A stretch of 64,000 nt of DNA from Orbaceae bacterium BiB (GCA_036251205.1 CP133958.1:930001-994000), one strand, 5' to 3'; counted from the first letter of the stretch, positions 1 to 8,928 are shown. The notes: generated from the sequence alone by a model not told the origin. Made by a program: numbers and translations.

Positions 1-1
1 A

Positions 2-307
2 AGGAAATTTGAAATGTTTGTTACTATCTCTAGTCAACGACCTAATGATATATCTGCTACAATTATTTCACATGCTCATCATTATTTTATTCATAAATTA
101 GTTAATCAAAGCGATCTATTTTCAATACAAAAATCAGTTTCTTATATTGATAGAGTAAATAAAGAATCAATACCGACTTTGCCTAGAGGAACTTGTATAT
201 TTAGTGGTGTTATATCTCAACTACCAATGAAATTAAGAATAAAAGAATTAAATGATACAGATAAACCTAAAAGTAAAACTATATCATTTAATGAACTTAT
301 CGATTAA
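2..307 (+). CDS. HerA-like (DUF87/FtsK-HerA superfamily) ATPase, C-terminal end only
   Basis: The reading frame is open to the left edge, so the gene begins outside the window and the Met at base 14 is internal. The last ~100 residues carry the block RKFEMFVTISSQRPNDIS, matching the Q-R-P (sensor/strand 4) region of HerA-type hexameric ATPases. It is followed by a stretch like the usual S-x-C-N-x-x-V-x-x-R-L-x-N-x-x-D segment and a P-T-L-x-x-G turn. Walker A and B lie outside. Such ATPases work as DNA translocases with NurA-type nucleases or in anti-phage systems (SIR2-HerA, DUF4297-HerA); the partner gene cannot be seen. Family placement is from motif reading; a defence role is only a possibility suggested by the accessory context. 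Confidence 0.6.
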   Translation, partial: RKFEMFVTISSQRPNDISATIISHAHHYFIHKLVNQSDLFSIQKSVSYIDRVNKESIPTLPRGTCIFSGVISQLPMKLRIKELNDTDKPKSKTISFNELID

Positions 308-703
308 TATGTGTTAGCTATGACTTGATCTGACGGTTTTCACTGGCAGCATACAATCAAATCTGACAGTCCAGACATATAGAGTTTGAGAATAATGTAC
401 TCACTTTGTTTTAGTAAGATTTTTCATGTTCAATAAGCCAACGCTTTCTTTCCAGTCCTCCGCCATATCCTGTTAAACTTCCATTGCTGCCTATCACTCT
501 ATGACAAGGAATAATAATAGAGACTCTGTTATAGCCGTTTGCCGATGCTACTGCTCTAACTGCTTTCGAATGTCCTATGTTCTCAGCTTGTTGTTTATAT
601 GTAGATACTTTTCCATAAGGTATTTTTCGCAAATTGATCCTCGCCAAAAAAATAGACAAATGTCACCTCTATGATATAAATAAAAATCATAGGAGAACAT
701 ATC

Positions 704-985
704 ATGGTCAAAAAATTCAGTACTGAGTTCAAACAACAATCAGTTGATTATGCCTTATCGAATGCTCATCTTTCGCTAGCCGATATTGCAAATCACCTTG
801 GCATTGGTCAATCAACCCTTGATAGATGGGTAAGGCAAATCAATCCAGGTAAAACCAGTAAACGCGAGTTAACGGCTGAGCAGCAAAAAATTATCGCTCT
901 AGAAAAAGAAAATAAAGAACTGAAAATGGCGAATGAAATCCTAAAAAAGGCGCATGTGTACTTCATCAACCATCCAAGTCGGTGA
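704..985 (+). CDS. IS3-family OrfA (HTH, transposase DNA-binding subunit)
   Basis: A 93-aa protein with the helix-turn-helix LADIANHLGIGQSTLDRWV (about residues 25-43), followed by a leucine-zipper-like stretch rich in Glu and Lys (IIALEKENKELKMANEILKKA). It gives sequence-specific binding to the IS ends. The A6-G run at 943-949 near its 3' end, together with the -1 position of orfB, fits programmed -1 frameshifting that makes the OrfAB transposase. Its stop overlaps the orfB GTG codon (GTGA at 982-985). Upstream, TAGGAGAACATATC supplies a ribosome-binding site. Confidence 0.9.
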   Translation: MVKKFSTEFKQQSVDYALSNAHLSLADIANHLGIGQSTLDRWVRQINPGKTSKRELTAEQQKIIALEKENKELKMANEILKKAHVYFINHPSR

Positions 986-1857
986 AGTACAAGTATATGA
1001 AACTGTATTTATCGTCGTATCCGGTACGTTTAACCTGTTGCCTATTAAACGTCAGCGTGCCCGGTTATTACGCTTGGTTAAAACGCACACCGAAATCACA
1101 GCCGCTGATTGATAACGTCAAGGCACTCTATTGGCGGCATAAAGCGCGTTTGGGTGCACCAAGCTTAGTACACGATATCCGAGATGAGGGCTATGATGTC
1201 TCAGAAAGAACAGTAAGTCGAGTATTACAAAAATTAGGCTTACGAAGTAAAGTCGCCCGTAAATTTAACTATCTAGCAGCGCCAAGCCTATCTCATGATG
1301 TAGCGCCAAATACATTAGATAGACAGTTTAATCCTGATAAACCGAATCGTGTTTGGGTGACCGATATCACGTATATCAAAACCGGTGAAGGCTGGCTATA
1401 CCTTTGTGTGATTATTGATTTATTCGGGCGAAAAGTGATTGGACGACAAACGAGCTCGCGGATTGATAGGCACTTAGTCTGTAACACACTCAAAAATGCC
1501 TTATTCCGTCGTCAGTTTCCAAAGGGTGTATTACTTCACAGCGACCGAGGAAGCCAATATTGCAGTGCTGATTTTAAGCGATTATTGTTACAGTATGGAC
1601 TTAGTCAAAGTATGAGTCGAGCAGGCAATTGTTGGGATAATGCGGTAGCTGAAAGTTTTTTTCATACATTAAAAACGCACATTATTCATGGTTGTGATTA
1701 CAAAACTCGGGAGGATGCGAATAAAGCCCTATTTGAATATATTGAAATCTATTATAATCGTGTTCGTCGTCATTCAACTAATGGTTGGATATCGCCTCAG
1801 CAATATGAAAATCAGTATTATCTAAATAACACATTTATAGAGGCGAGCACTGTCTAA
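982..1857 (+). CDS. IS3-family OrfB (DDE integrase-core transposase)
   Basis: A 291-aa catalytic part of the transposase with the rve integrase fold. Catalytic triad contexts are visible: WVTDITYIK (first Asp), LHSDRGSQY (second Asp) and WDNAVAESFFHTLK (Glu). An HTH_21-like segment precedes them. The frame is open upstream through the A6-G slippery site, so the functional product is probably the OrfAB fusion, with the annotated GTG giving free OrfB. It is divergent in sequence from the other two IS3-type OrfB proteins in this window, so this is a separate IS lineage. Confidence 0.92.
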   Translation: MKYKYMKLYLSSYPVRLTCCLLNVSVPGYYAWLKRTPKSQPLIDNVKALYWRHKARLGAPSLVHDIRDEGYDVSERTVSRVLQKLGLRSKVARKFNYLAAPSLSHDVAPNTLDRQFNPDKPNRVWVTDITYIKTGEGWLYLCVIIDLFGRKVIGRQTSSRIDRHLVCNTLKNALFRRQFPKGVLLHSDRGSQYCSADFKRLLLQYGLSQSMSRAGNCWDNAVAESFFHTLKTHIIHGCDYKTREDANKALFEYIEIYYNRVRRHSTNGWISPQQYENQYYLNNTFIEASTV

Positions 1858-2692
1858 TATTTTGGCGAGGATCAAATATTCCCAGACTTTTTTTTGAAAC
1901 TCTGTCCCTGGTGTATGTAATCTAACATCAAAATTTTTTCTCTCACCTTTAAAATACTCATCAATTTCAGCTCTTGCTTGTTGAATATATTTATTCTCAC
2001 CAAAAATAATCTGCATATTTAGTAATTTTTGTAAGTCTTTAAGTTCTGTTTCAAGCATACGACGATCAACAAACTCCAATAAACAAATACCCTCACTGGT
2101 AGCACAAATAAACATAGGCCCCAGCGGTGTGGTTAAACGATTAATCAGAATAACTTTGTTATTGGCATTTTGTGAAGGTGATTTTTTCATGATCTTTTTA
2201 TATGTATATCCAAAACCACTAAGTGATTCGTATCCAACATCAAATACTGTATCCATTATTCCCTTGCCAATTTTTAACTCTTGATAGGCATTATTAATAC
2301 GATACATTCTTTGGTAAGATTGAAACGTTATTCCATAATTTTTTTTAAACCATCGACGCACTACCTCGGGGCTTATTTGGTATTGCCGTAGCAAATAATC
2401 AGATATTTTTATCTTTGGATTTTCTCTGATCATTTTTATTGCCTCAATAACTTGAGTTGGCGCTTCATTTGAGTTTTCTGTAGGTTTGCAAATTTTGCAA
2501 GGGCGATACCCGGCATCAAGAGCATCTTTGAATGTTGTGTAAAATTCAACGTTTTCAAATTTTGGCTTCCTAGCTCTACAAGTCGCTATACAGAATACAG
2601 ATGTCGTTTTAACACCTACGTAAAAAATACCGATATAACGAGGATCTTTTTCCAGTAAAGCCTGATAATATATTTTGGTTTTATTCAGATCA

Positions 2693-3460
2693 CTAATTAG
2701 CATGATTATAAATAATCTCAAAAGATTTATTTTTCATAATCTCAAAAAGATTATGTTTTAACACTGAGGTCATATTATTGAATAAGAAATTCCCCATACT
2801 GATACGCTTAACGCCTAATACTTTTAGTCTCTCAAAATTTGGTAAATTAGGCATAGCCATCACATTAATGGGGAGCATGGATTTATCTACTAACACTTTG
2901 ATATCAGATTCTTTTGATAAACAAGGAATAAAAAGTCCGTTAGCACCAGCCTTTGTATAAAGCTCCATACGTTTTAGAGTCTCTTCTAGTTTATTTGGAA
3001 TATCTAATAAAAAAGTATCTATCCGAATATTAAGAAAAATATTTAGATTAGTTATTTCTAGCTGATTTTTGATCTCTAAAATAACTTTTGCAAAACTTTT
3101 ACCATCAACTAACTTTCTTTCCTCATTAACAATACTATCTTCAAGATTAATCCCTACAACACCATATGTTGAAAGTATTTTGATATGTTCTATTATTTTA
3201 GTAGGCGTTCTACTGTATCCAGCTTCAAGATCAACAGAAAGCGGTAGTGATGTATTATTTGCAATTTTTTTTACAAAATAACACAACTCTTCAAACTTTA
3301 TTTTTTCACCATCTTCATACCCAAGCATAGAGGCTATTGCGGCACTAGAGGTTCCTATGGCCTTAAAACCTAACTCTTCGGCAGCTTTAGCACTGCTTAC
3401 ATCCCAAACATTAGCAAGTAGTAATGGATAGGAGTTTTTATGTAATTCATTAAAAGTCAT
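2693..3460 (-). CDS. Isocitrate lyase/PEP-mutase (ICL/PEPM) family protein
   Basis: A 255-aa protein with the single-domain alpha/beta barrel signature of the PrpB/PEP-mutase superfamily. It begins LLLANVWDVSSAKAAEELGF, has G-T-S-S-A-A-I-A (phosphate/substrate loop), SVDLEAGYS (metal-binding Asp and Glu) and GINLEDS. Family members cleave or form C-C or P-C bonds next to a carboxylate (2-methylisocitrate, dimethylmalate, phosphonopyruvate). The K-K-C-G-H motif typical of true isocitrate lyases is not seen, so substrate is unknown. Its stop overlaps the ada start by 11 bases, so it heads an ICL/PEPM-ada transcript; the pairing hints at a link to alkylation stress, but that is inference. Confidence 0.8.
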   Translation of the reverse strand: MTFNELHKNSYPLLLANVWDVSSAKAAEELGFKAIGTSSAAIASMLGYEDGEKIKFEELCYFVKKIANNTSLPLSVDLEAGYSRTPTKIIEHIKILSTYGVVGINLEDSIVNEERKLVDGKSFAKVILEIKNQLEITNLNIFLNIRIDTFLLDIPNKLEETLKRMELYTKAGANGLFIPCLSKESDIKVLVDKSMLPINVMAMPNLPNFERLKVLGVKRISMGNFLFNNMTSVLKHNLFEIMKNKSFEIIYNHAN

Positions 3461-3968
3461 AATAAAACCTTAATCAGTATTGATGACAATATAATAATAT
3501 TAATAAATTAAAAGCGACAACCGAAAAATTGATAAGTATTTTTATTTGATTGCTGGCAAATTTAATTATGGCTATCAATATGACGTTATCTTGGTGGTTA
3601 ATCTTTTTAGTATATAAGAAAGCCATTTATCAGATTATGGGCTATCATTTATTTTCATATGTTTAAGTATGAGAAGTGATAGTAAGTTATCCGATACTTT
3701 TGAGTTTCAATCATTTTTTTGTAACAAATAATGGTTGCTATTGGCACAGAGCTACCTGTCAGATTAGGTTTAGGACTGTGCCGTAGCAGCGTCAGGTGAA
3801 ATCGGAGCTAATACAATTAATAATATAAATATATTATTCTAAGTGATCATCATAAGTAATATATGATGAGCATATTAAATTGCACTGCTGATCATGTTAT
3901 GTTGCACTGAGTAATCATTTTAACTGGAATACACAATATGCCGCTTTCAATTATTAAAAAAATGCTCG
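3461..3968. other. AT-rich intergenic stretch, no gene recognised
   Basis: About 500 bases between the ICL/PEPM gene start and the truncated DUF3987-like gene. No open frame with a convincing ribosome-binding site and family resemblance was found. A 21-codon frame starting ATGCCGCTTTCAATT at about 3939 overlaps the end of the DUF3987 fragment and is probably chance. The less AT-rich patch at 3745-3812 matches nothing I recognise. The promoter of the leftward ICL/PEPM-ada pair should lie near 3461-3560. Confidence 0.5.
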
Positions 3969-4553
3969 TCATAATAAATAATTATTATTTCTTAATCGAA
4001 TAAATGCAGGTTTGTTGTGGGAAAAATAATCAATATCACCATCATTATGTAAGCGCCATAAAGCCATTTCTAAATTACCTTTGTTTCGCAATTGATTTGG
4101 TCCATGCGTGTAAATATGACTTTTCAAAAATTCTCGTTTAAATCCATTTTTAGAGTTTTTATTTAACCAATCAAACAAAATATCAGCGAGCTCCTTCGCT
4201 TTCTCATCAATCGTCTTCTCACCAAATACAGATTTAAACGAATCAATACAATTATAACCAAATTCAATAGCATCGTTCATACATGTCTTACATATTACAG
4301 TATTATCATATAAATAATAATGTAATAGTGCAGCTATTCTAGCGACGTTATTGGCTATTTTTGCCGCATAATCGCTAATATCACTCAATCCTCCGTTACC
4401 TAAACATGACTCAATATTATTGTAAAAATGAATCCATTCTTCTTTTGCTTCAGGAGACAAGACAAGATTAATTTTATTAAGACCACTTGCTGACATTAAA
4501 AATGCTCTGTCATAGATAGCATCAATTCTATGATAAAATGCGTCTAAGTAAGT
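3969..4553 (-). pseudogene. DUF3987 (YfjI-like) protein, C-terminal fragment cut by an IS
   Basis: About 195 residues remain. The segment LVLSPEAKEEWIHFYNNIE, followed by S-D-I-x-D-Y-A-A-K-I-A-N-N-V-A-R-I-A-A-L-L-H, matches the C-terminal part of DUF3987 proteins, which accompany primase/helicase genes in P4-like satellites and integrative elements. The N-terminal part is missing because IS copy 1 abuts at 4554; an apparent GTG start at 4565 belongs to the IS end. Together with the truncated integrase at 16,091, it suggests a decayed satellite-type element around this locus. The family call is from motif reading. Confidence 0.6.
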
Positions 4554-5554
4554 TGATCTGCCCACATTTTAGTGGAGAGTTATTTTCAAATTATTAAATC
4601 ATTTTTTCTTCAAATTGAACAGGTGATAAATAGTTTAAATATGAATGTTTTCTTACTCGGTTATAGTAAACCTCAATGTACCACAAGATCATCGATTTAG
4701 CTTGTGCCATATTTTCTAGTTTGTGTCGGTAAATCCATTCTGTTTTTAAGGTATGGAAAAAGCTTTCAGCCACCGCATTATCCCAACAGTTACCTTTGCG
4801 ACTCATACTACACGTTAAGCCATAAGCCGTTAATATAGCTTGGTAATCATCGGAACAATACTGGCCACCACGGTCACTATGAACAATCACTTTACTTGGA
4901 TAGCCCCGATGAAGCAAAGCCATAGTTAAGGCTTGACAAACTAGCGAGCTTTCCATATGCGTATCCATCGCCCAGCCTATGATTTTACGAGAGTAGAGAT
5001 CAAGTACAATCGCGAGGTATAACCACTGTCCGTTCACTTTAATATAAGTTATATCGCATACCCAAGCTTGATTAGGTGTGTCCATGGTAAAGTGCCTATC
5101 TAAAATATTTTCAGCGACCGGTTTGTTGTGGTTACTGTGCGTTGTTTGTTTATACTTTTTGCGTTGTTTTGCTTTAAGGTGAAGCTTGTGCATTCGTCGA
5201 CGAACTCGTTCACGTGATAAACAATAGCCTTCCTCCAAAAGTTCGACATGTAAACGCCGATAACCATAGAGATGCCGATGATCTTCAAATAGTGTTTCAA
5301 TCTTTTTGTCAAGCTGCTGATTAAACACTGTTCTCTGAGACGGTAATCGCTTTAAATAGGCATAGTAACCACTACTTGACACGTCAAATAGATGAAATAA
5401 ACGACGCTTAGATAGCGTGTTTTGCTTTTTAATAAATTCGTACCTTGCTATTTCAGGCTCGCAAAGTACTGAGCGGCCTTTTTTAGGATATCGATCTCCT
5501 TTTTACGTAGCTCAAGCTCTTTTTTCATCGCTTTATTTTGACGCTCAAGTTCGT
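4554..5554 (-). mobile_element. IS3-family element copy 1, truncated at its orfA end
   Basis: These 1,001 bases appear identical to 16,835-17,835 (constant offset 12,281). The left terminus TGATCTGCCCACATTTTAG is intact and intergenic with the DUF3987 fragment. The other terminus and the first two thirds of orfA are missing: identity stops at 5554 inside the orfA codons for ELERQ. No target duplication can therefore be assigned. It lies in the same orientation as copy 2, making direct repeats that bracket 12 kb. Confidence 0.92.
4594..5382 (-). CDS. IS3-family OrfB (DDE transposase), copy 1
   Basis: A 262-aa integrase-core protein, identical in translation to the copy at 16,875. It contains an HTH_21-like N-terminus (LYGYRRLHVELLEEGY), WVCDITYIK, VHSDRGGQY and WDNAVAESFFHTLK, giving an intact D-D-E triad. 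The orfA needed for the full OrfAB transposase is truncated here, so this copy is probably inactive on its own, although it might be acted on by protein from copy 2. Confidence 0.9.
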   Translation of the reverse strand: MSSSGYYAYLKRLPSQRTVFNQQLDKKIETLFEDHRHLYGYRRLHVELLEEGYCLSRERVRRRMHKLHLKAKQRKKYKQTTHSNHNKPVAENILDRHFTMDTPNQAWVCDITYIKVNGQWLYLAIVLDLYSRKIIGWAMDTHMESSLVCQALTMALLHRGYPSKVIVHSDRGGQYCSDDYQAILTAYGLTCSMSRKGNCWDNAVAESFFHTLKTEWIYRHKLENMAQAKSMILWYIEVYYNRVRKHSYLNYLSPVQFEEKMI

Positions 5555-5566
5555 TATTGTTATTTA

Positions 5567-6472
5567 ATGGCTAGCAATCAAGAGATAATACAACACCAGC
5601 AACATATTACAAATGAGTGGCAAGCATGGAGTAAAGTACAAGTTCCAATTTTTGGCCACGCTATTATTTGTGCTGAACCTGATGGTTTACAGGCTCTAAC
5701 CTCAGATAGTATAAAAATCCCGCTATATCCACAAAAAGCCAGACCCTTGTTCAATCGTACTGCATCGGTAAAACCGTATTGGTTTCTTGATGAAGTGATG
5801 ATAAATTTAGCGCAGCAATGTGCTGATTATCACAAATATTTGGCTCATATCTATCTACCGCATGAACTTATGGATGATGATGACCTCATTGACGCAATTT
5901 TTCAGCGTTGGGATTTAAAAGCTGAACCTATCAATGATTATGTTGTGTTCATGGAGCACATGCACGAAAGTTCAGAAGAAGTCGAATTATCGTTACTGTT
6001 GGTGTGTCAGTATGACGATAGTACCTATCATAGTCACAGTAAATTTATTAGCGCGATGTTGTTAGGAAGCGAATCCTTAATTAATAAGGCTGGTTTGGCT
6101 GCAAAAGCGTGGTTAGGACGCTTAATTGTCTCGGATATGGCTGAGTTATCAGCCGATATCAAGCAACTTTTTAGTTATAATCAACTCGCGCCAAAAAAGG
6201 TTAAGGATATTTGGATATCGGGATTAAATCAGAAAACTCGATTAGACTTAACGATGGCAAGTTATGAGTTAACGTTGGGTGGGCAGAGTGGTGTCACTTT
6301 TCATGATATTGATTTAACCTTTGCAAGGCCAAGCAAATTAACGAGGTACTTTGTGCTAACGATGGCAAGTAGCAGTGTTGGTCAGTTTTTCCGTGAACAG
6401 TTGACTGTGAGTGGTAATCAAGGGCAAATCTATGTACAACTCATCAGCCCTAAAAAGTTCGTGTCGGAATAG
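5567..6472 (+). CDS. Unrecognised protein upstream of a T6SS lipase effector
   Basis: A 301-aa protein from the ATG at 5567; I do not recognise the family. There is no signal peptide or membrane segment. It looks globular and rather acidic, with a DDDD run near residue 105. The stop at 6472 lies 16 bases before the lipase gene, so the genes are probably co-transcribed, and the position suggests an adaptor, chaperone or accessory of the effector. The open frame runs on upstream into IS copy 1 (ending 5554), and no Shine-Dalgarno sequence precedes 5567, so the native 5' end may have been removed by the IS-linked rearrangement. Confidence 0.65.
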   Translation: MASNQEIIQHQQHITNEWQAWSKVQVPIFGHAIICAEPDGLQALTSDSIKIPLYPQKARPLFNRTASVKPYWFLDEVMINLAQQCADYHKYLAHIYLPHELMDDDDLIDAIFQRWDLKAEPINDYVVFMEHMHESSEEVELSLLLVCQYDDSTYHSHSKFISAMLLGSESLINKAGLAAKAWLGRLIVSDMAELSADIKQLFSYNQLAPKKVKDIWISGLNQKTRLDLTMASYELTLGGQSGVTFHDIDLTFARPSKLTRYFVLTMASSSVGQFFREQLTVSGNQGQIYVQLISPKKFVSE

Positions 6473-6488
6473 GACAGGTGGAGATAAT

Positions 6489-7793
6489 ATGAGTGATAGA
6501 AAGCAACAACAGCCGTTCCAATATAATACCGTGCCAACGTCAGATAATACGTTACACACCCTATTCATTGAAAAAGAGCGACTTATCGTGCCGATTATTT
6601 TTATCCCGGGAGTAATGGGCAGTAATTTAAAAGAAAGAACAACAAAATCTTTTTCTAAACCGATTTGGCGTCTAGATGGGAATATGTCTGCTATAGGATG
6701 GTCTTTTCCTCATTATGGTACCGCTAAGGCGCGTAAATTAGAGCTTGATCCAGATAAAACAGAAGTGGATGATCGTGGAACTGTGGTTGATGCGGCGGAA
6801 AAAGAGTGCTCGCAAATTGAAGATGAGTTTAGTCGTGAAAAAAGAGATATTGATGAAGATGAAATCCAAAAATATATTGATGCCTATAATATTAAGCAGC
6901 AAAAAATTGAAGAGGCGATAAAAAACAATCCTGAAAATAAACGATTTGGCACTCGTAAAGAACGAGGCTGGGGAACGGTTGGCTATATTAGTTATGGTGA
7001 GTTTTTAGAAAAATTTCAAGAAAGCTTATTTGAACCAAAAGGCCATACGTTAGCAGCACTTAATAAATTAATCCAAGCCCCTTTGTTTACGTTAGATGAA
7101 GGTTCAAAAACGTCATTAATCCCCGAAGATGAGCAAATCGCGCATTGTAACAATTTTTACTTTCCCATACACGCGATGGGCTATAATTGGCTTGAGTCGA
7201 ATGAGGACAGTGCAAATAGGCTAAAAGAACTGATTGAAGTGACGTTACCTCGATATTATAAAAAACGTGGACAAAACTGTGATAAAGTGATTTTAATTAC
7301 TCATTCGATGGGGGGGCTAGTAGCCCGTTATTATACACAAGTGCTCGGGGGCAGTACAAAAGTGTATGGGGTAATTAATGGCGTCCAGCCATCCACCGGT
7401 GCAGTGGCAGCCTATACTCGGATGAAACGGGGTACAGAAGTTAATAGTACATTTATCGGTAAAATTGAAGATGGTATTATGGAAAATGTACTAGGTAAAG
7501 ATGCTGCCGAAATGACCGCGGTCTGTGCTCAGGCACCAGGTAATGTGACAACCTCGTATGGTACTCACCATGTTAACCACGGTAATATTAAGGAAACTTA
7601 TCGATTACAGCCTGCCGATGGTAATGGTGATGGCACAGTTCCGCGTTGCTCGGGTGAAATTCCAATGGATTATTTAATGGCGCGTTTGCGTCTCCCTATT
7701 GGACATGAGCCAGCTTATAAAAGTGAAGTTAGCCAAGAGTTTACTTTACGTGCCATTGTTAATATTTTACAGCAGGTAATGGTTAATGACTAA
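6489..7793 (+). CDS. Alpha/beta-hydrolase lipase, Tle4-like type VI secretion effector
   Basis: A 434-aa cytoplasm-made enzyme without signal peptide. It opens with VPIIFIPGVMGSNL, the oxyanion-loop motif of LCAT/PGAP1-like lipases. The nucleophile elbow is LITHSMGGLVARYY (G/T-H-S-M-G), the acid is probably in DGNGDGTVPR and the histidine in GHEPAYK. Between the first strand and the elbow sits a charged insertion (about residues 95-160). The start at 6489 follows AGGTGGAG; the longer upstream frame lacks a ribosome-binding site. The overlapping downstream Tli4-like gene is the main reason for calling it a Tle4-type phospholipase effector that attacks membranes of neighbouring cells. No VgrG, Hcp (tube) or other T6SS structural gene is in view, so delivery is inferred. 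Confidence 0.75.
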   Translation: MSDRKQQQPFQYNTVPTSDNTLHTLFIEKERLIVPIIFIPGVMGSNLKERTTKSFSKPIWRLDGNMSAIGWSFPHYGTAKARKLELDPDKTEVDDRGTVVDAAEKECSQIEDEFSREKRDIDEDEIQKYIDAYNIKQQKIEEAIKNNPENKRFGTRKERGWGTVGYISYGEFLEKFQESLFEPKGHTLAALNKLIQAPLFTLDEGSKTSLIPEDEQIAHCNNFYFPIHAMGYNWLESNEDSANRLKELIEVTLPRYYKKRGQNCDKVILITHSMGGLVARYYTQVLGGSTKVYGVINGVQPSTGAVAAYTRMKRGTEVNSTFIGKIEDGIMENVLGKDAAEMTAVCAQAPGNVTTSYGTHHVNHGNIKETYRLQPADGNGDGTVPRCSGEIPMDYLMARLRLPIGHEPAYKSEVSQEFTLRAIVNILQQVMVND

Positions 7794-8928
7794 ACAGACA
7801 AAGTTCAATAAAAAATCTTACTTATTCATAGCGGTTATTGCCGCGATTATTTTAGTATTTGGTTATCACTATTTTTATAAGGATATCGCTATGATTGACT
7901 TACCTAAAGAACAACAACAGCAAGTCACAGCATTACTGTCAAATTCGCCAACGCGCTGTGTTGGGACCTATTTAATTGATCTACCGATTGGGTTTAAAAT
8001 CAAAAAGGAGGGACGCTTTGACTATAAAAGTAATGGTGATATTACCATAACCACCAAGCCGCAATATTTACCGCCGTTTAAACAGATGATCTCCCTTCGT
8101 GAGCAAGAGTTAAAAGATACTAAAACGATTGACCCGATTGATAGCCCCTATCTAAAAGCGGTTTATCCCGTGCACACTAATCATCCTGATAAAATGCAAG
8201 GCATTATTTTTGAAAGAATGGAGAGTCCAGGTACTGATGATTCCGCTAGAGTTCTTGAGGGATATCGCTGGCAAGACGAAGTGATGTTAAAAATTGAAAT
8301 GAAAGCGCAAAACGGTTCTGATAAAAAACATGATGAAAATCGGATGAAATACCCAGAACTCTATACAAATGATGTTCCGCAAAAATTACTTGAACTACGA
8401 AAACTCTTTGTACGGATTCAGCCACGGGATGATTTGACTATTCCAATCAGGCCGGGATTTTGTCTGTTGAACAGCTTTATGCTAGGCGAAGATCGTGAAT
8501 GGAAAGATATGAATTATGGTTATTGGCACGAAAGTATTGATGAGTTTTCTTTCTATTTCGAGTTTAATGATTTTGCCGACGATTATGCGTTACTTGATAA
8601 ACCCGAAGGCTATTTTACACAAGGTGCGGGTCATACTATTTACAAAGGTACTCGTGAAAGCCAGGGATTAAAATTAGAAGAGTGGGTGGTTAAAGGTAAA
8701 TATTTTGAAGATGCTCAGGGATTTAATGCTGATAATATGGGATATATCTTTACATTAGGCATTCACGTGACTGATCCTAGCTACAAAACACCTCGGTTAC
8801 GTGTAGAAATGTTTTACAAAATTCCCCTTGATAAAACGCAGGCGTATAGTGAAGAACAATTAATGGTCATTTGGCGTGAAATCACCAACAGTATTCGAAT
8901 ACGCGATAGCTCATTTGAATCTAAGTAA
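7786..8928 (+). CDS. Tli4-like immunity protein for the lipase effector
   Basis: A 380-aa protein with one N-terminal membrane anchor/signal segment (about residues 12-27, YLFIAVIAAIILVFGYHYF), so it should be exposed in the periplasm where a phospholipase would arrive. The remainder has the two-part layout of Tli4 proteins: a segment around CVGTYLIDLPIGF (residues ~58-70) and a second half starting near RPGFCLLNSFMLG. Its ATG lies inside the end of the effector gene (8-base overlap, ATGACTAA), so synthesis is coupled, as expected of an effector-immunity pair. Family assignment is from motif memory. Confidence 0.75.
   Translation: MTKQTKFNKKSYLFIAVIAAIILVFGYHYFYKDIAMIDLPKEQQQQVTALLSNSPTRCVGTYLIDLPIGFKIKKEGRFDYKSNGDITITTKPQYLPPFKQMISLREQELKDTKTIDPIDSPYLKAVYPVHTNHPDKMQGIIFERMESPGTDDSARVLEGYRWQDEVMLKIEMKAQNGSDKKHDENRMKYPELYTNDVPQKLLELRKLFVRIQPRDDLTIPIRPGFCLLNSFMLGEDREWKDMNYGYWHESIDEFSFYFEFNDFADDYALLDKPEGYFTQGAGHTIYKGTRESQGLKLEEWVVKGKYFEDAQGFNADNMGYIFTLGIHVTDPSYKTPRLRVEMFYKIPLDKTQAYSEEQLMVIWREITNSIRIRDSSFESK

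Larger units (their letters stand above)
635..1874 (+). mobile_element. IS3-family insertion sequence, complete (1,240 bp), inserted in ada
   Basis: The termini are imperfect inverted repeats beginning TGATCCTCGCCAAAA; on the inner side both ends continue with TAGACA. The TGATC start resembles IS3 itself. A 3-bp direct repeat AAT lies at 632-634 and 1875-1877, and removing the element plus one AAT restores ada in frame, which fixes the ends. The element carries overlapping orfA and orfB. Intact ends, target duplication and open frames suggest a recent and probably still active insertion. Confidence 0.93.
411..2703 (-). pseudogene. ada: ada, methylphosphotriester/O6-alkylguanine repair and regulator, split by an IS
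   Basis: The gene runs from 2703 down to 1875 and resumes at 634 down to 411. Removing the IS (635-1874) and one 3-bp duplication rejoins 349 codons in frame, reading VWEYLRKIPYGK across the joint exactly as in Ada/MGMT proteins (E. coli Ada is 354 aa). The N-terminal part has the Ada zinc domain (FCIATCRARKP, PCKIC cysteines), then an AraC-type helix-turn-helix, then the start of the methyltransferase domain. The distal piece carries the active-site motif PCHRV. The start at 2703 was chosen because its ATG overlaps the stop of the upstream ICL/PEP-mutase gene, implying coupled translation. As it stands the first piece keeps the zinc and HTH domains but lacks the catalytic Cys of the alkylguanine domain, so it could at most be a truncated regulator. 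Confidence 0.93.

Noticed and set aside
640-1869. IS ends set at CTCGCC with a 4-bp GATC duplication
   Set aside because: GATC belongs to the IS termini (TGATC...); only ends at 635 and 1874 with AAT duplication restore the conserved Ada sequence VWEYLRKIPYG.
5417-5566. Upstream extension of the gene at 5567 into a 351-aa protein
   Set aside because: The extension is the antisense of IS copy 1; the same antisense sequence occurs at 17,698, so it is not part of the gene.
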